A stretch of DNA of 64,000 nt, from the NCBI GenBank assembly GCA_963971405.1, contig OZ020485.1, positions 51,023,469 through 51,087,468 on the forward strand. Reading direction: 5' to 3'. Position numbers and translations under genes: made by a program. This stretch comes from Psococerastis gibbosa. Taxonomy: Eukaryota; Arthropoda; Insecta; Psocodea; Psocidae. A model generated the notes under the pieces. That model did no database searches, had not been told where the DNA came from, and saw only the letters and a list, made by a program, of their open reading frames with translations. Shown here in pieces: positions 53,618 through 63,871 of the stretch; the stretch's first letter is position 1, and each line of letters begins with the position of its first letter.

Positions 53618-54450
53618 AGAACCGGTCCGAGTTTACTCGAACATGCTTTCCAATTTATCAAAATTAGTAGACAGAGATAATGAGTAATTTCATGGTAAAT
53701 AATTTTCCTATGGTTAAATATGGGGGGGGGGGGGTTGTCCACCTGACGACACTGGAGGTGAGGTAAATTCTAGATAGGTCAGACCAACACATTACCACAC
53801 AGTAATACTGGCAGGGCACGCAATGCATTAGAGTGTGAATTTTTTATCATTATTTCAAAAAAACAATTTTTTTTACAAAACCAAATACTTTTCTGGGAAA
53901 GCAACCTAACCGGTTTCGTTACTCAATTTAACACCTAAAACATACCTGAAGGTAGAAATCATCGATAGAAAGGTTTCGCAGAAAAATTATTTTTTAGTCA
54001 TTTTTCATTAAAATTTAGTTATGTTTATTTTTTACCCCCAGAAGCAACCTATCAAGGGGCAAGCGACGCCCCGCATTTCGTTAACATTAATATCGACTAC
54101 AATATATGTGAATTTAAAAGAAATCGTTGGAGCCGTTTTTGAGAAATAATTTTTTTAGACGTTTTATTTTTGAGTTTTTTGAGAATAAAACCCCCCAAAT
54201 TAAGTTAGCCCCAAATAAAAAAAATCGTTCCGAGGTATGAGTTTTGTGAACCTACATGCCGAATTTCATCAAAATCGACTGAGTAGTTTGCCCGGAAATC
54301 GACGCACAGACAGACAGACAGACATTTCGTAAAAACCACTTTTTTGGGTTCCTGTGACCTTAAAACGTGTAAATCCGTTGAAATCTCGGAATCGAAAATT
54401 TCGACCGTCACCAAGTTTTCCTTATACTACGTATAAATTGGAAAGCAAAA
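53618..54450 (+). repeat. Family D, near full-length copy 6
   Basis: About 833 bp: AGAACCGGTCCGAGTTTACT (53618), TTTCCAATTTATC, a G run (53723-53736), GTTGTCCACCTGACGAC, GCAGGGCACGCAATGCATTA, ACATACCTGAAGGTAGAAAT, AAATCGTTGGAGCCGTTTTT, the CAGA run (54306-54325), and ACTACGTATAAATTGGAAAG. It defines the full order of the family together with 25472-26296. Confidence 0.88.
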
Positions 54451-56720
54451 AAAATAATAATATATAATGAGATATGTAGAAAAATAAGTTTTAAAAAAAA
54501 ATATGTAGGCCCTAATGTGTCTCTGCAGTGGTATTCCTAGTGAGCAAGCCCCCAGTCTTTATGTTACTTACAAGAGCCTGTTGTTTACAGTGTGTGGTAA
54601 ACAAGGTGTAAACTGTAGACTTAAACCATAGTATGTACAGTCGAGGCCATACTGTAGTGTAGCAGTTTGGCGTGGAAACAATATTACGGTTGGTGTTGTG
54701 ATTTTCACTTTTAAAGTTAATTAACTAAAACACACAACTTCGAATATAGTAGAGCTTACTGCAAAACATTTATCAAATCCGAGCGACCGGTACGTCATCG
54801 TCAGACAGCAAAAACCGGTTTTGTTTTACTCAATCTTAGTAATAGGCCGACTTGAGAAAGTTGCGAACCTATTTAATCTGGCCTATTTATTATGAAGTAT
54901 TACAAAGTAGAGTGGAAAATATTATTGAAATATATGTATATATGTATATGCTTTTTTGTAAAAGAGAATGCTCAGAACTCGGAAAAACTATGATACAGCA
55001 CAATTGATTAGATTAAAGATAACTGCACCAAAACCTCCCAACTATTATTTATAGACGAAGGAAAGATATTGCAGACTAACAGCAATTTGCCACAATCAAT
55101 GACAGCAATACAATATAAAAATGCTGCTGAATTCGTGCCAACTCGAATATCAGCAGTTATCTCACAGCAACCAAACGACTTATGCTGATGTATAACAATA
55201 GATACCTTTACTGTCTCGGTCAGCAACTTGCCAAATTAATGGATTTCCCATAGGCTGTTGCATTTAGTTGTAAACACGTGTAGCTGTAGCCATAGCAGCA
55301 GGGCGTAAGTTACCCGGCAGGGATTTTAATACCCAGGGGCTATAATTCCTTGAATTGCCCCAATTAAAGTAGGCAAATAAACTTTAGCGCACAGGTACTT
55401 TAATTCGGTTAGGCAAGATGAGAAACATACAGATATACCTAATTCAATTTATGTTATAATGTTACACAAGTTATGCTCCAACAAAAAAGGCACATGATTG
55501 ACATGTGGATAGAGTATTTTGTTGGTGGCACAAAGTTATATTTTCCTGCGATAATATTCTGAAAAACAGCAGCGTGGCGTGGCGGGTGGCCCCTCACAAC
55601 TGCTGCTTACAGGCCTTTTATTTACGTCTTAAATTAGTCTGAACTATTTTATTTGTGTGTAGGAAATTACTAATTAATAATACAAGTCAACCAATTATTG
55701 CTCAGGTTTCTGAAGCAAAGTTGTAAACTATGTACAAGTTTCTGGCAGCGGAACTGCCGTGATTGGCGGATTCAACAACAATAGGGATCAGAACAAGAGG
55801 ATTCAACCTAGGGGTGGGCGGGAAGGGGGTTTGTAAAACTCGAATTTTGATTAACAAACTCCCCACATTATAATTGCCCACTCATCTGTATATGATGTAA
55901 TCCTATGATGAATTTCGACAAAATCTGCACACTCACAGTGCTCTTGCTTTGCTTTATCATTGGAAATCAGGCTATACTCGTACCGATATTTTACATAATA
56001 TACCCCCCAACCCCGAAATGCTTACGTCCACTATTCCGTATTATAAATTACCCTTAAAGGTAGACATCTTCGTCAGGAAATCTCATCTCTCTACTGAAAT
56101 TTTAAAAACAAATTAGTAGGATTTGAATCCTTAAGTTATACACACTTTTTGTCTCCTAGAAATTGGGAAAAGTGTGTGGACTGAGTGTGGGCGGGAATCT
56201 AAGCTACGGAACAACCCAGACTAATTTGTCCATAGTCTATAGTACCCACTACATGTCCATACAACTGTATTGTTGTATTCGGGACAAGAAAAGCCAAAAC
56301 TTAAACAGACATAGATAATAGATAACAGACAAAATGTTGGCGTGGTTTAACCCAGAACCTGTAAAGTCCACAATAAAATACCAACGCTCTACCAAAGTGC
56401 CATCACATTTCTGCCGCAACGTTAAAAAATTGTGTTCAAGCGACATTTCGTGGTAAAAATGTTGACGGTTGCGATTTTGCCGCGCGGAATGGGCTCAATA
56501 GCGACCCAGTGGACCGGAAACGCTGTAGCGTTTCCGCTACCTCCACTTCCGGTTCATTTACCGGAGCTGACAGTTTTTTTTTATGCATCTTCAATGTACC
56601 TATATTATACATTATACATGTCATTGATGCATGGAAAAAGCTTTAAGGTTTGTAGGCATAATCTTTTTTTTCGTGCAATTAGTTAGTTATTGGGTAGGTA
56701 TTACATTATGCTACCGTAGT
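54451..56720. other. Mostly unassigned sequence
   Basis: No gene recognised. A GC-richer patch at 56455-56580 holds the hairpin CGGAAACGCTGTAGCGTTTC and a minus-strand frame (LSAPVNEPEVEVAETLQRFR) with no known domain. A short TTTTAATACCCAGGGGCTAT near 55325 resembles a family C end. Confidence 0.35.
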
Positions 56721-56988
56721 TATACTAACACGTGGCCAGCCACCTTACCAAGTTGAATCCAGCGGACCAGAGCAGGTTCAAAGATGCAGATAACTTGGTA
56801 GTGTGCACAGTGCCGGTAGGGAAACATGGTAGGACTTGTCCTGGTCACCTCCGAACTAATCGTGTGACTTCACTGTGTTTCCCAAGTGGTTCAGAATCCA
56901 CTATAATCAGGAGGTCCCCTGTCCTATGGGCCCTCACCGTGGCCTGGGACTGTGTCCAACCAAACTACTACTGCTATACTAACACGTG
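56721..56988 (+). mobile_element. SINE, family S copy 3, with 14-bp target duplication
   Basis: TATACTAACACGTG at 56721-56734 and 56975-56988, a perfect match. The body 56735-56974 begins exactly GCCAGCCACCTTACCAAG and ends CTACTACTGC. This copy fixes the 5' boundary of the family and shows the resemblance of that boundary to the 5' end of 5S rRNA. Confidence 0.92.
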
Positions 56989-57224
56989 AGATATGATAGG
57001 TACATGACATTGGACCCACCCTTACTTACTCTTAGTACTAATTGTGTTAGGTTACTTAGGTAGTGATAAAATTTCTCATGGTATATTTGTAAAAAAATGA
57101 ATAACTAGGCCACTTTTTATTTATTTTTTTATTGAATTTATTTATATTTTCGCAAACAAGCAACATATTGTACAATAAGAAAATGTAACCTTAATTACAT
57201 ATAATTAATAATCTAACCACCTTC

Positions 57225-57325
57225 GTGGAGTCAGCCGGAATTAGAGGATTTGGAAAAAACTGTACATGGGGCGATTTGAACCCACGATCTACGCCTATCC
57301 GCGGCATCGTCTTTACCGCTGGACT
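57225..57325 (-). repeat. Degenerate single copy of the tRNA-like module
   Basis: CCGGAATTAGAGGATTTGGA, GATTTGAACCCACGATCTAC, GCGGCATCGTC and CCGCTGGACTT follow the order of the module at 51129-51227. The acceptor stem is lost on one side. Confidence 0.7.
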
Positions 57326-57334
57326 TTATATTTT

Positions 57335-57600
57335 GGGAGGTTTCACCCCCAAAAACACCAAAAAAAACTACTATAAAACGTTTTTTTCTAACTTGCAACT
57401 GTTTTTTTAATTTACATATATTTTAGTCATATTAATGTAAACAAACCCCACTAGGTGGCATCCCCCTGGATTGTTCGGTTCAGGATGTAAAAAAATACAT
57501 AAAAATTCCAAAATAAGAATTTTTCTTACTTCAGGTATGATTTAGGGGCTAAATAGAGTAACCAAGCCGTAGGTTTGTTTTTGGTTTTGGTTTGGAAGAA
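57335..57600 (-). repeat. Family D relic, diverged
   Basis: TTTAATTTACATATATTTTA, TAATGTAAACAAACCCCAC, TTACTTCAGGTATGATTTA and AAATAGAGTAACCAAGCCG follow the reverse order of family D. The GTCT run and the end module are missing. Confidence 0.6.
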
Positions 57601-57608
57601 ATTTTTTT

Positions 57609-58589
57609 TTGACGTGACCACGTCTAATAAATCGATGAGCGCTGGCTGGAATACTATACTAGGTGCATGTACGAAAAGGGTGACGCTGGTCGGGTGACGC
57701 GGATCGGGAACGCTGGTTTAAAGCAACTTTTTGGGCAGATATAGAAGGTCTTTCGCAATTTAAATTATACCCATTTCTTCTTCTAATCTTCCTCTTTCGG
57801 ACCATGATATATTTGATGTGATGGGGCAAGGGGTTCGACTTGGGGGGGGGGGGTGGAAACGTGACGAGGTGCGCCCAAATTTGGCCCGAATTTGCAGATT
57901 TTAATAGAAAATAGGCCTTTTTCGGCTGCGTTTTTGGGGTGTTAATATCAATTTGAAAACTTCAAACTACTTTAATTCTTCTCCCCTTTCTTACTCTTTT
58001 CAGATATACATTAAATTCAGTTTTACTATCCGTCTCTTCATTCAGGCTCAAGTGAGTTGGTAAGCCATCTGTGTTTCGGCGGAAAACAGGTTCAAAGGGT
58101 ACTTTCAATTTACATGCATAAAGTAAAAAATTTCCACAGCCTGTAATTTTCCACCGAAATTAATTTAATTGTTAATGTCTAATTAGAAGCAGTATGAATT
58201 AAGGTTTCAAACGAGTATAAATACATAGTTTCAAAATCACCCCTCCTTCACCCCTTAAACACGAGTGGAGCACAAAATTTGTAAAAAATGACGCATTTCC
58301 AGCAATACCATTTGAATTGCATGGGCGGGTTTAAATCAATTTTTTGGGCAGATGTAGAATTTAATTAATTTAAATTATACCGATGTCTTTCTCAATTTTT
58401 TCAGGCCATGCTATATGCTATATTTGTGGTGATCAAGCAAGGGGTTTGGCTTTGGGGTGTGAAACATCAGGGGGTGCGCACGATTTTCAAAAAAATTCAA
58501 ACTACTTAAGGGCTTTTCCACATTTATTTCTCTTTCCAGTCATATATTTTTAAAGTTAAATTTAGTAATTTAGGCGTTGTCACGTTAAA
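57609..58589 (-). mobile_element. Family X TIR element, long copy (~980 bp) with internal duplication
   Basis: Begins TTGACGTGACCACGTCTAAT and ends TAGGCGTTGTCACGTTAAAC; the ends are imperfect inverted copies. The segment around 57710-57960 (TTTAAAGCAACTTTTTGGGC, AAATTATACCCATTTC, CAAGGGGTTCGACTTGGGG) is repeated at about 58328-58540 (TTTAAATCAATTTTTTGGGC, AAATTATACCGATGTC, CAAGGGGTTTGGCTTTGGG). No coding sequence. The deleted relative is at 51711-52065. Confidence 0.75.
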
Positions 58590-59488
58590 CCGACTTTACA
58601 ACCGACTTACAAACAACTAATTTTTTTTTTTTTAATGATATTATGAACAATCCAAGCCACAATGCATTACATCACAATCCATACCATACCATTATTATTG
58701 AGTAAGTACTAATAATCAATTATATTATTGGTCAGCTCATTCTAGACTATGCAATCGTCCCTTATTCGATCAGTCCAGTGCTTTAGAATAATGAAAAATG
58801 GATAAACAGCTGATATTTAACCTTAACGGACAATTATACTTTTATATACCGAATATAAATAACTATTACAGTACAGCACACACACTAATTGATAAATAGA
58901 AAAGTATGCATATATGCTGTGGGTTCACTCGTACTGTCGTACTGAGTCCTCAATGATAGGTTCGATGTGAAATTTAATTTTGGACCAAACACATGAGGTA
59001 TTTATACTCCCGTTTATGGAGAACTCGACTGTTGCCTTCCTTACCGATAAGGAAAACTCGGCTGCAGACATGTTTGTGACCACAACATCCCAAATAGAGC
59101 CGTCAATAAGAAAGAGAATCCTCTACCCGTCCTCAATCATACACGTCGATGATTTCAGGGCCACGACGCTTTCTGTACAGGTGCTAGCGGCGTTATAAAT
59201 GATCAGTGCCGCAGCAACAACAGAGTGCTCAATGGGATTTCATTGTTAGTGGAGGGGGAAGAGTAATCCTACAGCAGACAGATTAAAATCGGACGGCAAA
59301 GCCTAGTTAAAACTAATTACATCTTCTTTACAAAGTTTTACTTTTCAATTAAAATTTTATTCCATTGTTGTTCACTGAAAAGAATGATAAAAATAACAGA
59401 AACTGTGCTGTGAGCTGTGATGTTTTAAGATAGGAGTCCCAATTGGTTATACGGTTTTTACTTTACTACAAAATAAATAGCCTACTTG
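58590..59488. other. Unassigned sequence with a SINE-body relic
   Basis: No gene seen. CAGACATGTTTGTGACCACA and ACATCCCAAATAGAGCCGT at about 59065-59105 match the body of the SINE-like repeat at 20093-20460. Confidence 0.4.
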
Positions 59489-60001
59489 CAGGCGGACCTA
59501 AAATGAGACCAAGGAGGGGGCTAACATTAAATACCAATAAAAAAGATGAATTGCCAAAAATTGACAATATAATCAGAGGCTGTCCCAGACCTCATAAAAG
59601 GGGGAGGCACTTGTCAGTGGCGTAACGATAGGTTTTCGAAGGGGGTGGTGTATAATTTGGCGCCCCTCCACCCATTTTCATAGAAGTGTATAAAATGGGG
59701 AAGGCCGCTCTCATGGACGTACGCAGCTTTTAAAATAATGACCTAAGTGTCCAGAGCAAGAGAGTTCGGAGGATACGAAGGGGTCTCCCCCGGGGGAATT
59801 TTTTTGAAAAATAGAGCTCAAACATTGGAGTTTTACGTATTTTCAGAGTAACAAGGTTTATATATTACAGGGAGTTAATATAATTGTGAACAAGGGGGGC
59901 CCGGGGGTCTCCCCCAGGAGAAACTTTTTGGAAAATATAAGGCTGAAATAGTGGGGTTTTACGTTTTACCCCTCCCCCCGTAGATCCGCAACTGCCAACT
60001 G
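59489..60001. mobile_element. hAT-like element related to 50405-50681, interrupted
   Basis: CAGGCGGACCTAAAATGAGA and CCAAGGAGGGGGCT match one end of the 50.4-kb element in reverse. From about 59785 TCTCCCCCGGGGGAA, TTTTACGTATTTTCAGAG, GGGGGTCTCCCCCAGGAGAA and CCCGTAGATCCGCAACTG match the rest. About 260 bp between (59522-59780) are foreign and start, at 59615, a CAGTGGCGTAACGATAGG end also seen at 1770-1790. Flanks CCTACTTG and TCTACTTA match at 6 of 8. Confidence 0.7.
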
Positions 60002-61989
60002 TCTACTTAACTTAATACCGCTCATAACCAACGCTCGTAGCCCTGCACACTTTTTGATGCATCAAAATTGATTTAAATTACCTAAATTGGCAGGTAGTCA
60101 AATTCATGAATATATAAGCATGTGCGGGCCAAACACTAAAGGTATAGCTGAAATAGAAGCCTGAAATAGGACATTATTCTGCTGAAAACATGCTTGATTT
60201 TTTTTCTGGTGGGAAGGGGGTATAGTCCCCCTGATCCTTCAGCATTGGTTACGCCATCAGTGCTCCACTCTGTATCCAACCCATACCATTATTAAATTCC
60301 GAAAATGTCTGTCTGCAAAAAGGTTGTGAACTTGGTAAAATTGGAGGAAGATGGGGGTCGGTAATAGGATTTTAATGGCGACCTTTTAGTAACGCTTTCA
60401 TCATTCCGCGCCGTGTGAGAACCCCCGACACTCGCAATCTCATCTCCTGCCCCAATTCCCCATCGCTTACATACCGTAATGCAATAACTTGAGTACCTAC
60501 GTCTGTCACGGAGAAGGGCCCATTGCAAGTCGGTCCTATAAGGCGTCTGCTACAATGTCTCAGCAATCTCACCTCCTACCAGCATGTTCCCCATTGTTTA
60601 TTACATGCATTTACTTCAGTTCCTATGGGTCAGGTGCATTCACAGCTATAATGGCCCGTTTGATGTCATTGCCATAAAAAAGTCTGCATACTAGGCTACC
60701 TGCCAATTGCTTTTTGGGGGAGAGACAGCGTAATGTCGACCGGGAAGATAAACAATCTTGAAGACAATTCCATTTTGAGATAGTCTATTTAACAGTTAAT
60801 TGTTAAATCTCGGCTAGCCTCTTCCTAACAGCTATGAATTAACTTATTAGCCTACACTAATAAGAGCCGGTCCACAAAGTCCACAATTTATCGGCTCACT
60901 GATGCATGATCCGTGTGTGCGTTATTGCATTGGAAAATCCCCCTGCAATAAGTTAAAGATGACCCTTTAATTTTTACCCAGGGTCATAAGTCAAAAGGTC
61001 AAATTCCAGTTAAAAAAATGTTTTGTAGCATAATAATTTAAATTTACATTTTTTAATAACGTGGAGGAAAAAACGGGTGTAATAAGGGCAATCAGAGATG
61101 AACTGGGTTGGCGCCTTTTTCATTACTCCGTTTCCGACCCTTTGTCCTCGCTGAGTTTTTTAATTAATAACAATACCGCTAAATTAAATGAACTGAATAT
61201 ACTGTATATACATTCATAAAACAAATGCGATGTTACGCTATTTAAAATACGATAAAATATTATTGCTTTTATACCCTTTCGTTTACTCAATTAGTTGGAA
61301 CTAATTAAATACAATGCGAACTGTTATATGAATTCTTGGACAATATGCTTCCCATCGTAATACATCCAATAATAAAACAATTTGCACCAGTTTATTCCGA
61401 TTGACTGACCTACAAAGTACAGATGTTACGAATTAAGGGCCAATCCGACGACCCGGAGCACCCACGCTCCTCATTTTTTGTACAAAGTCGAGGCTCCTCT
61501 CTCCTCTCTCTTCACCATTGATCCATTTGAGAGTTCTGGTCATCAACATGCCCGGTACTGGCGGTTTGGGTTGGGTGTAGTCTGCTCAAACCTCGACTTT
61601 CCCTCTCACAGTTACAGGCACGTAGCCAGGGAGGGGCTATGGGGGCTGAAGCCCCCCCCCCCCCCCCCGAAAAGTAAAAAAAGGGGAAAAAATTATTTTT
61701 TAGTTTATTTATATTTGTTCTCGCTCAATCCAGTGTATATACAGTAGATTCGATAGTGCAAGATAATTCCGCAGATTACGGTATCTAATTGACTTCTATG
61801 ATCTGTCGCCTCACTGAGTAACTTAATAAATGCTTGTGTTCATTTATGGCAACAATTTTCGAAAACTTGATTTCGCTGTCATATATTTTTCCCATACCGG
61901 GCGCCTATTATAAAAATCGATTCTTAAGGAGTAAACTCCAATAAATTCCAAAAAAAAAAATAAAAAAAATAACCCAGGATTTAAATAAC
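60002..61989. other. Mostly unassigned sequence
   Basis: No gene recognised. CGCAATCTCATCTCCTGCC (about 60434) and AGCAATCTCACCTCCTACC (about 60571) start two related segments about 137 bp apart, a diverged direct duplication. Near 61618-61675 GTAGCCAGGGAGGGGC followed by a 17-bp C run is the end of a hAT-like C/G-run repeat without a visible partner. Confidence 0.4.
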
Positions 61990-62095
61990 TCATGGCCACT
62001 ACACAAAGGTAGCTCAGCAGTTACGGTTACAGGTTACGGTTACTGTTATGGTTACAGTTGAACCTTTCCACGGTGGCTTTAAGGTTCAATCTGCC
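61990..62095 (+). repeat. tRNA-like head with a GGTTAC array inside
   Basis: GGTAGCTCAGCAGTTACGGT resembles a tRNA D arm with A box, and AAGGTTCAATCTGCCCC about 50 bp later resembles a B box. Between them are six irregular GGTTAC/GGTTACAG units. Possibly a SINE head whose middle was expanded. Confidence 0.4.
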
Positions 62096-63191
62096 CCATG
62101 TATGCATGAAAATGAATTCCGAAGAGAAAATGTTTTTATACGAGGAAAGACAGCTGCAGAGGTACGTTTAAAGGGAAATTGGAAGCAGAAAGGGTTTCCT
62201 ACATTGTGAAATTGGTGTATTATTGTAAAAGAAAGGGGAATAATACAGTATATGGAGTAGAGTGACATTGTGGTCGCGGGTTTATTGAGAATGGACCTTT
62301 GCCCCCCGGATATTGTTCTCTAACGCTTTTCTCTTTTGAAAACGGTTCAATTATTTTACTTATAAAAATGGAAATTTTGCTTTTATCAGTCTGTTAGTCA
62401 TTGTTACCTTGGACTGGATTTACCTTAAACATTGCGGACCACTTCCATAACATGTAGGTATATGTACAACAACAGGAGTCTAAAGATATAGAAAGTGATG
62501 TTAAAAGAAATTTCCATTTTCTCAATTTTTTTTTTTTAGTTTAGTTAAATCGCATACAATCAATTTAATGAATTTATCCGATTAACCTCTTCAATCACCT
62601 CACTAACTCACCTAATAGATACTTGTGTCGAGTTACAACACGTCTCCACCAAAGTCGCTTTTCTCAATAATAGTTAATTAATCTGCAGTTGATTTTCGTG
62701 AAGGTGTGTGTTATGATTTCTACATTCTTGCAACGCAGTAAGATTGATTGTCTCTAATGTTTTGGGTTTAATTACGAGGCGTGATATCTGTAAATGTTGT
62801 TTCGGCGTACACCAACCTGCAGAACATGATAGGTGATTTGATTTCTTGTTGCAAACATTCGGCTATGCCTATGCAATCATTTCAGAACCAATCCAACTGC
62901 TACCCTGCACAGCTACTTTCTGATAATATATGATGTCGTATGAGTATGGCCCCCATTTCCCCATGCCTCATAATAAATGTTTTAATTGAGCAGTGTGCAC
63001 TGTGTGCCTCACGATTTTATTTGATACATATATAGGCAAAAAAAAGTTGCGTTTAGAAGCTAAACACACTTTGCTGCCTCTAGCTATAGCCTACATCAGT
63101 TTTCAGGCTTTTCTAAAAATTAACTTTTCCGAGATTGTAAGTTACATACCACTCAAATGTAAAATCCTTCCGAAAAAGGATTAGGACTTAC
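62096..63191. other. Unassigned sequence
   Basis: No gene recognised; short open frames only. Confidence 0.35.
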
Positions 63192-63300
63192 CGTGAAAGC
63201 GCGCGATGTGCCTGTGCTGACAGCAGCGTGTGTTGCCAGCCTAACGTCCACACCACCACTACAGCTCCTCGTCAGCATTCCATCCTCAGCTGCTGCGCCT
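63192..63300 (-). other. Candidate host 5' exon (non-coding)
   Basis: A GC-rich island on the minus strand ends TTTCACG/GTAAGTCC, a strong 5' splice site at 63191. Upstream on the minus strand is TATTTATA at about 63318-63311, a possible TATA element. The segment contains short AUGs (one followed after two codons by a stop), so it would be a 5' UTR exon. Same strand as the candidate coding exon at 6746-6919. The upstream boundary near 63300 is a guess, and the exon could be internal. Confidence 0.4.
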
Positions 63301-63871
63301 CAACGGCAGGTATAAATAACAAACATCGTCATATAATAATTATTGTAATAATTGTATTTGAATGAGATTTCTAAAATGTCATAGGCCTATGTCATATTTT
63401 TGTTACAGCACCGTCTACAGATTTTGAGATATTGCTTGCAACCAGTTCGCTTTCAATAAATCCGATTGTAAATAATTATCAATAGTAAATGCAGCCAATT
63501 TTTTATAGAAAATTATTCACAGCTATTTGTTTGCATAACAACCCCATTATATAACTGGGCTACTGTATATATATAACTTATATAAAACAACTAGTAGAAA
63601 ATACCAACAGAACTAGCTGTTGTCCTTTGTCACACTGTACGAACAACACCCATGGAGCAATGCCTTCCTTCACCCCTTCACTGAAATTTAATTCAGTAAA
63701 ATCGGAATCATTAAAGGCAAAATATTAAGTTAGGCTACATACACGTACAATGCAATGGCCGGTATAGACATGTATACAGTATATGTTATACCCATGAGCA
63801 CACCCTCAGTAGCATATACTGTAGCTAGTACAGAAGCAGCGCTTTAATTAAATTGCACAAACTTTAAGAAC
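63301..63871. other. Unassigned sequence
   Basis: AT-rich; possible promoter region of the candidate exon at 63192-63300. TAGGCCTA at 63382. Confidence 0.3.

Noticed and set aside
63300..63320. TATAAATA at 63311 as a plus-strand promoter
   Set aside because: No plus-strand exon or open frame follows; the strong splice donor nearby is on the minus strand, where the complement TATTTATA can serve as a weak TATA element.
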